Assembly: GCF_008831285.2 (NCBI RefSeq) | Contig: NW_022204883.1 | Location: 1 to 28,143 of the forward strand | Length of the DNA stretch: 28,143 nt | Origin: Nymphaea colorata | Taxonomy: Eukaryota; Streptophyta; Magnoliopsida; Nymphaeales; Nymphaeaceae | Direction of reading: 5' to 3' | In this document: positions 1-10,946 of the stretch, one piece after another | How positions within the stretch are numbered: position 1 is the stretch's first letter | Layout of the letters: each line of letters begins with the position of its first letter | Translations under genes and position numbers: made by a program | Notes under the pieces: model-generated | Database searches by the model: none | What the model was told of the DNA's origin: nothing | The model's input: the letters and a program-made list of their open reading frames with translations, nothing else

Positions 1-67
1 AAAACAAAACTCAATTTTTTTGAAGCACTCCAAAACCAATAAAATTTGGGATGCAAACATATATATA

Positions 68-104
68 GACACACACACACATACATACACACATACGTAT
101 ATGA
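68..104. repeat. CA/TA-rich simple repeat
   Basis: A run of alternating purine-pyrimidine dinucleotides (CA, then CATA and TA units) is visible. It has no coding content. Confidence 0.8.
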
Positions 105-207
105 TGGAGTTTTTAATTTTGATTATCTACCAAAGTTTCTTATTAGCTATCTCTGTTGCATGAGCTAGTAGGGAATAATTTAAGGGGTTTGTATCTTTTG
201 TTATTTA

Positions 208-660
208 TTGTCTTTCTGGAGTCCTTGGATTAGAGTTGGGAGTAGGAATGTTATTGTATCAGATTCAAATAAGATAAATCTTGTACTATATCTGTTTTTT
301 TGGATATTCACATATCCATATTCAAATTCTGCTTCGAATACAAACAATGAATCTAAACTCCAATATCACGATCTGAATTCGAATTCTGGCTGATTTTCAA
401 AATGTAAGAGCACTTGAATATAAGATTTTTATTGAAAATTAAATCCATTCTGGATCTGAATCTGAATCCAAATCCAATTGGATATATATGTACATCCAAA
501 TCTGAATCTGAATCCAGTCAGATGTCGTTTCTTAAATCTAATCCAATCCAATTTCTTAATCGGATATTAAATTTTTTTCCATATTCGATATTTCTTGAAC
601 TGGTTTGGTTAGATGTCCAATTAAGCTCAAATACATTGACTATATGACCCTTCGACTATC
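208..660. repeat. Dispersed repeat rich in AATCTG/AATCCA hexamers (copy a)
   Basis: This stretch is built of degenerate hexamers such as AATCTG, AATCCA and GAATTC. It matches 26310-26745 in the same order: a GGCTGATTT-like box, a GTAAGAGCA-like box, a TTGGATAT-like box, a CTTAAT-rich box, then a GGATATCCAATTC-like box. Short ORFs within it are low-complexity translations of the repeat and not genes. The transposon class is not evident because I see no clear terminal repeats. Confidence 0.6.
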
Positions 661-861
661 ATTGACCATATCCATTCAATGACAAAATCTAAAGTTCTCT
701 TTGTTGGACTTTCACAGGTTATTTTTTCATTTTAATTCTCCATGCATTCTAACTTGATTTTGTTTAGCACTCAAAATAATCTTACTTGATCATTTTCTTG
801 GAACTATAATGGCTTGAGCAGCCTTTACTCGGCCAAAGATATCAGAGATGGTGATAGCGGC

Positions 862-930
862 CACTACAAGAAAACTCCTTACCTCTGACCGGGCTTTTTT
901 TCTCCACCAACAGAGCTGGGTGAAGCTACG
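862..930 (+). mobile_element. CACTA (En/Spm)-type transposon terminus
   Basis: The stretch begins CACTACAAGAAAA, which is the conserved end of plant CACTA transposons. It is followed by subterminal sequence with a short T-rich run. No matching inverted end (TTTTCTTGTAGTG) was seen elsewhere in the window, so this is a truncated or solo terminus, or the element is badly decayed. No transposase-like ORF is nearby. Confidence 0.5.
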
Positions 931-1167
931 TACATCGTAACTTGCCTCTGCATATGCTTATGTCTTACTTGATCTTGGGTCAGTTTGGCAACAATAACAG
1001 TATGTAACTGTTCCCTATATCTGTCCCAAATATTAGACAAATTTATGTAATATTATGTTACAACATTCCATGAATCTGTCCTTAAATTTATGACAGATAC
1101 ATATAACAACAAAAAATGATATTTTTAAATTATATTTATATATATATTACCCTCAATGCCAATGCAA

Positions 1168-1320
1168 GTAAGGGTGGGCATCGGGCCAGGTCGGGCTCCA
1201 TAATTTTAATTGATTTTAATTATATTTATATGTATTTCTTGAAAAATATATAATATATATATTTTTAAAAATTATTAAAAATAAACGAATTCCAATTGAG
1301 CCAACTCGATGTACATGTTG
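1168..1320. mobile_element. Possible remnant of a GGGCATCGGGCC-type MITE
   Basis: The start, AGGGTGGGCATCGGGCC, resembles the end of the well-delimited MITE at 7383-7665 (AGACCTGTGCATCGGGCC), and like that element it is followed by very A/T-rich sequence. I could not place a right end or a target-site duplication, so this is a probable fragment only. Confidence 0.35.
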
Positions 1321-1709
1321 TAGAATCTCACCACCGTCACTGATTTTGTTTAATTAGGTATTGTTCTTGTAAAATATACCCATGCACACACCTTGAAAGT
1401 TAAGTTTACTCTGTGGTAAGGTCAAATGAAAGAAAAACAATAAGAAATAGTTGAATTGACAAATCATGTTAGCTGATAAACTCGGTCCATGTGTCCGCCA
1501 TCTACAGTGTCGTCTAGCCTTCCCTATTTGAAGATATTTTCGACAAACCAATTCATGTCCCTAGACTTTATGTGCCTCAAAATGCATCAACTAAAAAACG
1601 TAGTTTTTTTTCATGTACATATTAATTTTTTCTAATGATTCAAATAACGAAGGTCTCAGCTTTATCATGTCAGAGAATTCGATTTATTTGTATTTTTCAA
1701 CATCACAAG

Positions 1710-1712
<3 letters not shown>

Positions 1713-1755
<43 letters not shown>
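1713..1755. repeat. (TA)n microsatellite
   Basis: About 21 TA units, uninterrupted. Confidence 0.95.
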
Positions 1756-1757
<2 letters not shown>

Positions 1758-2574
1758 CAAATCTACATTGGTATCCTTATCGCTTATCAGGATACGTGTC
1801 CAATGCAACATGAAAAAGAAATCCATCCTTTTTCCTAGTTTGAAAATTGAAGGAAATATTCTACATATAGTTTTCCTATTTGGGGTTTAGGTGTGTGATT
1901 TGATAGGACAATGTCTCTGTCAGTCGGCTTATCTTTGCCAATTGGACAAGCTGGGAATCTTCTTTCCATTATAAGCTTGTCTGTCGCATCTTGGTTGGCC
2001 TTTTCAAAGCTAAATGAGAAATTATGGTAACAATAGACAGGGATATTAACTGTTTTCATTTTCTGGCATGTTTTTGCTTGTAATTATATGGTTGTGATTA
2101 CCAGACGACCCCTAGTTCCTGCTTTGTTCCTAGAGCTTCTAGCATGCATCTTTGATCATGGATTCTTTCACCTGGATAACATGTTTAAGATGCTCATGTC
2201 AAGACATTTAAATGATATTGTGATATTTTTACAGTCTTATGTGAAATAATTGCTTTTTTGTGTGCTCTAACTTATGGATGCTGGATTGTTGACATTCCAG
2301 TAACATAGGGATCCAAATACTAGAATCTGTATGTGATGCTCAGATCAACTCAGTGATTAATTATCATATATAATCTGTATGACCAATCACCAGGTTTCAT
2401 TACTCGCATGAAGCATGATATGAGCATCAGAAATATATGTGAAGCATACTAATTGCGTGATTGAATTTTTGTACTCATGTACAGGCCAGAATGTGACAAA
2501 AAGCATTTAGGAAGCTCATTATTTTCATGTTCATTGTTCATTATGGGAGGTCTTTCTATCGTATAACATGGCAA

Positions 2575-2785
2575 GCATAAAAAATAAAAAGCAAAACATG
2601 CAAAAAAAAATGGTAACTTTTTTAAAAAAATTGAAAAAATATGAAAAAGATAGGAAAACCACGTTTTTTGTTTTGATATTCTTTTCAAAAAAATATATCT
2701 TTTTGCCGTTTTATTCAGCCGACTTGTTTTTGGTGTTTTATCACTGTTTTTCAGAAAAAAAAAACAAGATGAGTTTTTTATGATT
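2575..2785. repeat. A-block/T-block low-complexity segment
   Basis: Runs of A on the left and of T on the right alternate with short spacers and could fold back on each other. A similar block precedes kinase copy 2 at 11795-11890, sharing the pattern of GAAAAA runs, an ACGTT core and long T runs. Translated ORFs here are poly-Lys/poly-Phe artefacts. Confidence 0.5.
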
Positions 2786-3754
2786 ATATTACTACCTAAT
2801 TTTGGTTGTCATCTCTCACAACCTATATTTAAGTGGCGGTTCTCGTCAGTCATGAAAATGTTTGCAACTACTACGTTGCTTGATTACATTTTCATGGTTA
2901 ATCAGCCTAGCAACCGATTGCATTTTTCCCTCTTTTCATTTAGACATTTTTCATACTTTTTTATTGCTAAACTGCTAGTTTCCAACTTCTAATTTTTATT
3001 TGTTTCTCATCTATTTTAATTTTTTAAATTGCCTACCATTCATCTTATTTTCCCTTAATTTTTATGTTTTACTCATTTTTTTTTTAAATTTACCACATTT
3101 TTTTTCAAGCTAACCATATTATATGATAAAAAAACATCGCCATTTAAAAGGCAGAAAGCATATCTATAACTATCTAGAGAAAAATGAAGTTCAATTGACA
3201 ACTTTGATTTGGGATTTAATAGAGTTGAAATTGATAAAGGGAAACAAGAAAGAGTCTCATTGATGTAATCATCAGCGGTAAGACCAGAGCCTTCTAGTAC
3301 TTGAAAAAAAAAGGACAAATTTTCTAGAAGTGCCTGCTCATCCATGTTCTGCATAACCAATTGGACAGGCATGGTTACCAGTAGTCGGTTGCCTCAGCTA
3401 CTTGGCCTTCTTTTGTGTTTCTCCTTCACCTCGACTGTGGTTCTTGGCCATAGGGAGACGCCCTCAGTGCTTGTTTCTCTGAGCAACGTGATTGATCAAT
3501 TCGTGTTGCTGTCTTTCAAATCCCTTTTCTAATGACCCTTATAATGTGTTATCAATTGGAATTTCAATATCTCCTTCTGTGAGTGGAATGGAGTTTCATG
3601 CAGTCCTGGTTCACAAAGGGTCCATGGTCTGAATCTCAGTGACACGGCACTTGAAGGTACTCTCTCCCCATACATCAGCAATCTCTCCCTCTTACAGGTT
3701 CTTGATCTCTCTAAAGATAATGCTCACTGTCATCTTCCCATTGATTTTAGCTGC

Positions 3755-4406
3755 CTCCAAGTGCTTTTTGCAGCAGAAAACGAATTCTATGGAAGCATTC
3801 TGGAGTTCTTAGGCAGTCTGCCGGAACTCAAGTTCCTAAATCTTTATGATAACAACTCACAGGCACCATTCCAGTCACTTTTGCCAACCTCTCAAAGCTG
3901 GAGCACCTTAATATTGCTCAAAATCATATGCATGGAATATTCCTTGGGAGTTGGGAAGTATAACTACTCTTCAGACTTCGAGTTTCATGACCAATAAACT
4001 AACAGGGCATCTCCCTAAAGATGTTGGCCACTTCCTGCCCAATCTCCAAGTGCTTTTTTGCAGCAAAAAACGAATTCTATGGAAGCATTCCGGAGTCCTT
4101 AGGCATTCTGCAGGAACTCAAGTTCCTAAATCTTTATGATAACAAGCTCACAGGCACCATTCCAGTCGCTTTTGCCAACCTCTCAAAGCTGGAGCACTTA
4201 ATATTGGTCAAAATCATATTCATGGGAAACATTCCTTCTGAGTGGTAAGCATAACCCGCTTGCAATTCTTTAGTGTGGAAAAGAACAATTTCACTGGTAC
4301 ACTGCCAGACAGCTTGTTTAACCTATCCGCTCTTCAGCCTTTGAGTTTCATGACCAATCAACTAACAGGGCATCTCCCTAAAGATGTTGGCTGCTTCCTG
4401 CCCAAT
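3755..4406 (+). repeat. Tandem duplication inside the LRR region
   Basis: The segments 3755-4043 and 4044-4406 both start CTCCAAGTGCTTTTTTGCAGC or nearly so and both end with CTTCCTGCCCAAT. They encode the same LRRs (NEFYGSI, ELKFLNLYDN, LTGHLPKDVG). The first copy has lost about 75 bp relative to the second. The duplication breaks the reading frame and adds to the pseudogene status. Confidence 0.85.
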
Positions 4407-4904
4407 CTCCAATCTCTTGCAATGAGTGACAACAATTTTGATGGCCCTTTCCCACCTTCTTTTTCCAATGCTACTAGTCTCCATACTATAAATGCAGGAC
4501 ACAATAAATTCAGTGGTCCGATACCAATAGAATTACCTCTACAGCAATATGTTGACCAATGTCCGAGGAAACCGTGAGCTCTCCATTTTCACATCCTTCA
4601 CCAACTGTCGACTGCTAGAGGACGTTGATCTATCACAAAACCTTTTGAACAGCATTCTTCCTGCATCTGTTGGAAACCTGACAACCACCTTGTAGAAACT
4701 TCACCTTTCCTCTAATCTGATTGAAGGTACTATCCCGTTGGCCTTAGCCAACTTGACCAAGTTAATTTCCTCAGATTTAAGTTTCAACAAAATAAAAGGG
4801 ATCATTCCACCAAATATAGGACAGATGCGCAGCTTACAGGTGTTGTTTCTTGATACCAATGCATTAAAAGGCCCAATCCCACTATCAATCTACCAGTTGG
4901 TCCG

Positions 4905-5064
4905 CAAGTTTATGTTTCATGTTGAACACAACATGCTAATTGGTTCAATTTCAAGCTTTATCAACAATCTCACTAGTTTATAGGAAAGGTGAAGTTTTAT
5001 ATTGAACACAACTTGCTAATTAAGTCAATTTCAAGCTTTATCAACAATCTCACTAGTTTGCGAG
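4905..5064 (+). repeat. ~80 bp tandem duplication of one LRR unit
   Basis: TTGAACACAACATGCTAATT (from 4922) recurs as TTGAACACAACTTGCTAATT (from 5002). Both are followed by the same segment ending AATCTCACTAGTTT. The period of about 80 bp is not a multiple of three and leaves a stop at 4981. A single LRR was therefore duplicated out of frame. Confidence 0.8.
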
Positions 5065-6391
5065 GCCTAGATCTAAGCTGAAACAATTTGTTATCAACAC
5101 TACCGCCTAGTCTTTGTGAGTTGAATGACTTGTTGGAGCTGTACTTGCAAGACAACTCCTTCACTGGTCACCTGCTTCTGGGTCTCGGGAATTTGGCCAT
5201 GATGATAAGCATGGATATCTCTGCAAACAAGCTGAGTGGAGAGTTGCCTGCATCATTATCAAAGCTCCAAATGATAGAGTATTTGAATCTCTCTCGGAAC
5301 ACATTTGATGGTCACATTCCTGAACAACTTGATCACATGCTAAACCTTGACATTATTGACCTTTCCCATAACATGCTTTCCGGTGAGATACCAAAGTCAT
5401 TAGAGAAACTTCAACACATCCAGGTCTTGGACTTGTCCTTCAATCTATTGGAATGTCAGATTCCAAGTGGTGGAAAGTTTGCAAACCTATCTGCCGAGTC
5501 GTTCCTAGAGAATTATGCACTATGTGGAGCTCCCAAATTCCATGTCCCATTGTGCTTGGACAAAACAGAGAGGCAAAGTAAGAGCAATGCGGCTAGAGTC
5601 ATTGCCACTTGCGCAATTGGGGGCTCAGCACTTTTGGTCATTGTTTGCAGAGTCATTGGTATCTCATGCTATAGAAAGAGGTGGTTGTTGAAAAATCATG
5701 ATGACATTGAAACATTTCGAGGAATTACACTTCCAGTGATTTCTAACATAGCAATTGCATTAGACAAGGAACTTCAATAACGCAAATTTTATTGGGAATG
5801 GAATCTTTGGTTCAACATACAAAGGAAATCTAGTAGATGGAACGATAGTGGCTGTTAAGGTCTTTAATTTGTTATTTGAAGGAGCATCTAAAAATTTTGA
5901 TATCGAGTGCACTGTCATGTGCCAAATCAGGTACCGAAACCTCATTAAAGTCATTACGTCTTGCTGTAGTAGAGATTTCAATGCTTTAGTTCTCCAATAC
6001 ATGCCCCTTGGTAGCCTGGAAGTCTGTCTACATTCGGGTGGCCATCACTTGAATCTCTTTGAGAGATTGGATATCATGATTGATGTGGCTTGTGCTCTAG
6101 AATATCTTCACCATGGTTACTTAGAGACTATAGTTCATTGTGATCTAAAGCCAAGTAATGTGCTTCTAGATGAGAACATGACGGCATACGTAAGTGATTT
6201 AGGCATTGCAAAGATTCTAGTTGGTCTGAATTCTTATACTCTTACAGCCACTCTTGGAACCACCGGATACAGTGCACAGGTACATACTATCAATTATTTT
6301 TTTGTCATTTTATGAATTTTGTGTCTCTCAAAGTGTGTGTATAATTGCCTGAACCGTTTCTTGAGTGTTGTGCATGTGTGACCATACTCTC

Positions 6392-6463
6392 TCTCTCTTC
6401 AATAATGCTCTCTCTCTCTATATATATAACGAGAGAGTGGGTGGGTTTGCCAGTCCTAGTGGA

Positions 6464-6505
<42 letters not shown>

Positions 6506-6510
6506 TCATT
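6392..6510. repeat. (CT)n/(TA)n compound microsatellite
   Basis: CT-rich runs at about 6392-6418 and 6465-6482 are followed by TA repeats at 6482-6505. They lie in the pseudogene intron. Confidence 0.9.
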
Positions 6511-6700
6511 TATTTATTTATTTATATTGAAATCAGCTGACTAAGCTTTTTTTTAATTTTGTATTGTTCAAAACATTGCAAAAAAAATGCATTGATGATA
6601 GTCAATGTTTTGGCAACCATTTTTAGCATTGAGACTGCTTTTAGGGTCACAGAATAAGAAAAAGTGTCATTAGTAACATAGGTAGCCCACTGATTTCAAT

Positions 6701-6722
6701 TATATATATATATATATATATA
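6701..6722. repeat. (TA)n microsatellite at a duplication edge
   Basis: A pure TA run directly precedes 6730, where similarity to 19719 onward begins. The other copy also has TA repeats just upstream of its edge. Confidence 0.9.
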
Positions 6723-7382
6723 TAATATTTGGTCCTGACTTATGTGGTTTAACTAATTATGCTTTTTTGTGGTTTGCAATATAGCATCAATAAATATATT
6801 AATTGATGTGAAAACACTCATGATCCATCTAATCATCATGATTTGGTTGTTCACACATAAAGGCATGCACAAGTGGTTCCTATCTTAATAATGTTAAAGG
6901 TCATTGATAAACTATTTTACATGGACAATGCATTCGTTGTTCGTATGGCCTACGGTGTTGCATGCTAATTTTTGCATTGTTTTGTGCTCATGTACACATC
7001 TGTTGTTTGCATGTCCTCAACAAACAAGAATCTTCAATTGTTTTTTTTTCTTTTAACAAAAGTTGTAAACTTTTTTTCCTTTCTTGTATAAAAGAACCCT
7101 AATCGTAAATACCTTTCTACCTAAGGGCTTAAGACTGGCTAACAATCGGCACTACTGAATAATTCACTCGATTTAGGAGACATTTAAGGGAACCTTGACA
7201 TTGGTCACAAGTGAATTAGAAGGAAGATGAGTTTAATTAGGCTTTTCTGTTGTGTAACCACTGTGCCGTACAATTAATGAAACTCAACAAATCTCACATG
7301 CCCCATAAAAAAAATCATGATATATGTTTGAATTCTTTTAAGAGCACTTGAATATCATATATATAAGACTTCAGTTCTAAAT

Positions 7383-7665
7383 AGACCTGTGCATCGGGCC
7401 AGCCCTGCCAGATAAGAACCGGTCTAGGCCGGCCTGATGTCCGAAATCCAAACCCAAGCCCTGGTCGATTACATAAAAAAATAAATTTTAAATATAAAAT
7501 AAAAATTTTGAATGTAAAATATATTTTAAATAACAGTTTATATATAACTAATAAAATAAAATTAATATTTAAAAGTTATCGGGACAGATTGGGCCCCCGT
7601 CGGGCTGACCTAGGCTTGGCCCATATTATCATGCGGGCTTGGACCCGGGCCCAATAACCATGTCT
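7383..7665. mobile_element. Mutator-like MITE with 10-bp target-site duplication
   Basis: This 283 bp non-coding element starts AGACCTGTGCATCGGGCC and ends GGGCCCAATAACCATGTCT, so its ends form imperfect inverted repeats. It is flanked by an exact direct repeat AGTTCTAAAT (7373-7382 and 7666-7675), a length typical of Mutator-like elements. The interior is A/T-rich and encodes nothing. The duplicated locus near 20245-20260 lacks the element and keeps one CAGTTCTAGAAAAT-like site, an empty-site match. It sits inside the copy 1 intron. Confidence 0.85.
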
Positions 7666-8235
7666 AGTTCTAAATCATAATCTTGCATTTTTTTTAGATG
7701 TATATATGTGAATACAACTAGAGAAAGGCAGGATTGGTGGTTTAATTGATCTTGAGTCCAATAATTTCCAGGCCTCTTGCCCAAAACCAATTAGTGCAAT
7801 TGTGTCATAGATGAGCATTAGACAATTATATTGTGCCCGCTAATCATGTCTAACATTGTTGGATGGATGAATTAAAATTTGGGATGGCTGGAAAGGTGTC
7901 AACCAAAGCTCATGTCTACGGCTACAGAATTCTCCTCCTTGAGGTGTTTACAGGAAGAAAGTCTACTGATGAACAGTTTGATGGGGATTTTAGTTTGAGG
8001 CAATGGGTGGCTGAAGCATTTCCTGTTGCAATTTCATGTCATTGACAGCCATCTTTTGAATGAAAGCAACACTACTCCAACTGAAAGATCAGCTGCTATG
8101 AATGAGCTGCTGGTGATGATCATGGAGATAGGCTTGTCATGTTCAATGGTGTCTCCAAATGAGAGAATGGACGTGAAGGAAGTGGTTGTTGGGCTGAGAA
8201 GGATACGACAGAAGACAAGAATGATAGAAGGATAA

Positions 8236-8810
8236 TTCAAATACATCCAGAGATACAAAGAGATTTAATTCCAGGGCGCAACCAGCCATTGGCTAAAATA
8301 GTTGGAGGTGGAAATGTAGTTTAGCTCTCACTTGCATTGCTCAATTACAGTTGCATATAGGATTTAACAAAGATATGCTTAATATGCTTGTGTGTTCTAT
8401 TCCTAAGGCATTTGGGTGACCAATCTTGTAGAACAACTCACATTTCCAGTGCAAGTTACGTGAAAGAGGCTTGGATTTTTGTCCATTATTGCAGTTTGTG
8501 CTTTATTCTAAGTAAGGACAGCACTATAGCCATAGTTCACATAAATCCTTTCAATTTCCTCAAATTTTGATGTACTATATCCTCACCACAATTTCTTAAA
8601 CCTACCAAAAAATGGCACAACAAGAAGAGTGAATAGAAATGCACAATTCCAGTATGTTTTGCACTGATGTCCAATGTTATCAAAAGAAAAGCCCTTAATG
8701 AGGAGGATGAGAATTATATGCTGTGAGCATCATTGTGTTCTTGGAGCAAGTAAGTGATCCAAATGACCCTGTTAGTTAAATAGAAGACCCTTCCCCCTAC
8801 AAGCAAAAGT
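8236..8810. other. 3' flank of kinase copy 1, conserved in copy 3
   Basis: No gene is visible. The segment from ATAGTTGGAGGTGGAAATG onward is closely matched at 20727-21290, so it belongs to the duplicated block and may once have been 3' UTR. Short ORFs here are not supported. Confidence 0.6.
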
Positions 8811-9094
8811 GAAACTTGGAAAATCTTCATTCTATTTCCTAGGAAGTGAATCCATCAATGTTACGATGAAGCCTGCTGTTATATCAAAGAAAGTAATAAC
8901 TTTAATCATTTCAAGCATACAAAAATGCATGAAGCCAAACCCAAGAACACGCCAATGGCCACATTCATACAATTATTTGCTGGTAACAGTTTGAAGTTTA
9001 AGGATGCTAATTTATATTGAAATATTGTGGGAGCATTGCAATATGTGTCCCTCACCCAGCCAGATATTGCCTTCTGTGCAAATAAGGTTGTTTG
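8811..9094 (+). pseudogene. Ty1/copia retrotransposon reverse transcriptase fragment
   Basis: Translation gives the C-terminal part of a copia RT. A YFLG box lies near 8832. In another frame from 8913 comes KHTKMHEAKP, then TPMAT, then VGALQYVSLTQPDIAF and an ANKV motif. The YFLG-G-E, AK-P-TPM and ALQYL-T-RPDIAF motifs are diagnostic of copia RT, just before RNase H. An in-frame TGA at 9018 and at least one frameshift make it dead. No LTRs, integrase or gag adjoin it. A second copy carries the same TGA at 21501. Confidence 0.85.
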
Positions 9095-9382
9095 CATCCC
9101 AAAATTTGTTTAGGTTTTGTTTTTGAAGTGTATTAAAAATAATTTTTATTTTCAAAATAGAAAAAAAAAAGAACTTGCCCGTCAGTACAAGGCTTGGCCA
9201 TTCCGAAACCTTTCTCATGGGTAACTAATTTTACGGCTATGTTCATTCCCCATGCACTTCATATTCGCCCAAACATTATCTTCAACCTATATGTGGCGTG
9301 TGGTATTTGGTAAAAAAGTTAGAACTTTGTAAAGCGAAGGATGGAAATTCTTTTTAGAGGAAAATATTTCATTTAATGGAAC
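9095..9382. other. Intergenic; indel relative to the duplicate
   Basis: No gene is seen. Around 9112-9235 copy 1 has about 120 bp of A/T-rich sequence absent from the duplicate (near 21590), either an insertion here or a deletion there. I saw no clear target-site duplication. Confidence 0.4.
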
Positions 9383-9925
9383 AGTTAGAGAGGGTGAGAT
9401 AAAGATTTTTTAGAGAGAGAAAATATAGACAAAGAAAAACTAGTAAAAGAGCAAGTGATTTTAAGGGAAAATTAAAAGAGAAATAAAGATTTATAAGTGA
9501 GTGAAAAGAAATAAAGCAAAAAACTAGTAGAAAAGAAAGAGTTTTTAAGAGAAAAACTAGTAGAAGAGCAAGAGATTTTCACAGAAAAATGGGAGAGTGA
9601 GAGAGAGATATATAAATATTTTAAAGAGATAAGAAAACTAGTAGAGAGCAAGGTAGTTTAAGAGAAAAATGCATGTGAGAGGGAGAGAGAGATAAAGGTT
9701 TTGAAAAGAGAGAAAAGAAATAAAGAGAAAAAGTTGTAGAATAGCAAAAGATTTTAAGAAAAAATGAGAGCGAGAGAAATGTCCAGATTTTTAAGGGAGA
9801 GAAAAGAAATAGAGAAAGGAAGATTAGCAAAGGGAGATTTTAAGAGAATAATCAGAGAGATATAAAGATTCTAAGAGAAAAGAAAGAAACATGAGAAAGG
9901 GCGAATAAAAGAAGAAAGAAAAATA
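9383..9925. repeat. Purine-rich degenerate tandem repeat (minisatellite-like)
   Basis: About 540 bp of the plus strand is nearly all A and G, with a recurring order: AAACTAGTAGAAGAGCAAGAG, TTTTAAGAGAAAA, GAGAGAGA, then AAAGAAATAAAGAG. The CTAGTA box recurs at roughly 9440, 9520, 9553 and 9636, with a decayed copy near 9730, so the unit is loosely 80-95 bp with some shorter spacings. Minus-strand ORFs here (Phe/Leu/Ser-rich) are translation artefacts. A homologous tract is at 21748-22293. Confidence 0.85.
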
Positions 9926-10539
9926 ATCTAATAACGTGATATTTTAACTCCTTTTTTTATTTTAATATAGAAATTAAGATTAAGGATATAACTTTGAAAA
10001 TTTTCAACTTCAATATTTTTATGTAGGCAAGAGAAGAACAACTTGGGCTCATGGACGGAGGACTTATTTTGAAATTTTTTTAAAAATAAGATATATATAC
10101 ACACACATATATATAGACAAAATTGAAAATATTTCATTTACTCTTATGTTTTGCCAAAATGTATTTCATTTACTCCTTTTGTGCTTCAAACCTGATAAGA
10201 AGACACTCTTTTAAAGGTGGATCACTCTTTTAATACTACTAATTGGACAATCAATAGTTATTTTATCAAGGGAATGAAGATTTGAAAGATGTCAAAACTA
10301 ATAATAGCGATAATATGAAAATGCAGTTTAACATCTTGTTTTTCCTGAGTTTGACAATACCCAACCTCAAAAATCAATATAAAAATAAAAAATCTCATCA
10401 CAAGCTCTCATCCATCTATGAAAAGAAAAATCAACTAGCCATACATGCACATTATCGATTCGTAGAGATACAACGAATGCATACATTCCATAGAAGAAAA
10501 AAAAAACATATCATGCCTATTTGAGTTGATCAAATAAAC
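9926..10539. other. Intergenic, part of the duplicated block
   Basis: A/T-rich non-coding DNA that aligns in pieces with 22294-22745, with extra segments in this copy at about 10060-10190 and 10300-10345. No gene is seen. Confidence 0.5.
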
Positions 10540-10756
10540 AAAATTTGGCATCACATTGCTCATGCTCCCATTGCATTTAAGAGTGGCTCTTGGCTCTGAA
10601 TAAGAAATTTCAAGAACTCTCTTACATGGCCATGGGGAGATGATGAAGGGAAGAGCAAGAGAAATTGAAACTACATGCCTCGAGATGGTATAGTTCAAGA
10701 AGAGATGAGTCCTTTACTTTTGCGGAACAATGAAACTTCCAAAATGAGAACTCTGA

Positions 10757-10762
10757 TTTATT
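10757..10762 (-). promoter_or_regulatory. Putative LTR poly(A) signal
   Basis: AATAAA on the minus strand, in CTTCAATAAATCAG context, downstream of the TATA-like box at 10935-10946. It supports the LTR reading but is weak alone. Confidence 0.35.
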
Positions 10763-10934
10763 GAAGAAGCTTCCAAGGGTCTCCTACGTGCTCTCCTTTC
10801 CACTGGTTGAAGATAAAGAAGTGTTGAAAGAGCGAAAGAAGAATTGGTGAAGGAAGAGGGATTCCAAGCTCATAGTTAGAGGGCTCAAGGAGTTCCTCAA
10901 AGGTTGCTTATAACCAAGGATCAAGATGTGGGGG

Positions 10935-10946
10935 TATTTATAAAAA
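10935..10946 (-). promoter_or_regulatory. Putative LTR TATA box
   Basis: TTTTTATAAATA on the minus strand is followed by CCCCCACATCTTG, a common arrangement in plant retrotransposon LTR promoters. Confidence 0.4.

Larger units (their letters stand above)
1321..3370. other. Intergenic, no supported gene
   Basis: This stretch contains short ORFs without recognisable domains, a (TA)n microsatellite at 1713-1755 and a poly-A/poly-T block at about 2575-2780. It lies directly upstream of the receptor pseudogene and would include any former promoter, but I could not identify a convincing TATA box at a sensible distance from the start codon. Confidence 0.5.
6280..7875 (+). other. Kinase intron of copy 1 (splice acceptor lost)
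   Basis: The donor is CAG|GTACAT at 6279/6280. The position matches the kinase-domain intron of subfamily XII receptors, just before the APE motif. By comparison with copy 2 (attAG|AATTCC) the acceptor should be at 7874-7875, but here it reads AA. One base of the CCA codon before the donor also appears to be missing (GCACAG against GCGCCAG). The intron contains CT/TA microsatellites at 6392-6510, (TA)n at 6701-6722, and a MITE at 7383-7665. Confidence 0.75.
3371..8235 (+). pseudogene. LRR receptor-like kinase pseudogene, copy 1 (Xa21/FLS2-like, non-RD)
   Basis: A plasma-membrane receptor of this family senses a ligand through extracellular LRRs and signals through a cytosolic Ser/Thr kinase in innate immunity. 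Visible in order are a signal peptide (MVTSSRLPQLLGLLLC, 3371-3460), an LRR N-cap (SNVIDQFVLLSFKS), an interrupted LRR array to about 5480, a cap (NYALCGAP, about 5510-5535), a transmembrane helix (about 5600-5660), a juxtamembrane GITLPVIS, and a kinase with GNGIFG (5794), VAVK lysine (5857), HCDLKPSN (6136) and DLG replacing DFG (about 6196). The intron is 6280-7875 and exon 2 runs 7876-8235 to TAA. Lesions include frameshifts near 3529, 3860, 4055, 4250, 5770 and 8036, stops at about 4693, 4981 and 5081, two tandem duplications, and a lost splice acceptor. HCD instead of HRD marks a non-RD kinase. Exon 1 length fits a formerly full-length receptor of about 1000 residues. It cannot make the normal protein. 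Confidence 0.92.

Noticed and set aside
1635-1838. 67-codon ORF with a Tyr-Ile repeat
   Set aside because: The middle is the translation of the (TA)n microsatellite; no coding signal on either side.
7760-7772. AATAATTTCCAG as the copy 1 intron acceptor
   Set aside because: It looks like an acceptor, but copies 2 and 3 do not keep it, and using it adds unrelated sequence before the FGMAGK segment; the ATTAG position of copy 2 restores the APE motif instead.
9621-9830. Minus-strand Phe/Leu/Ser-rich ORF that looks membrane-like
   Set aside because: It is the complement of the purine-rich tandem repeat, where stops are rare by composition.
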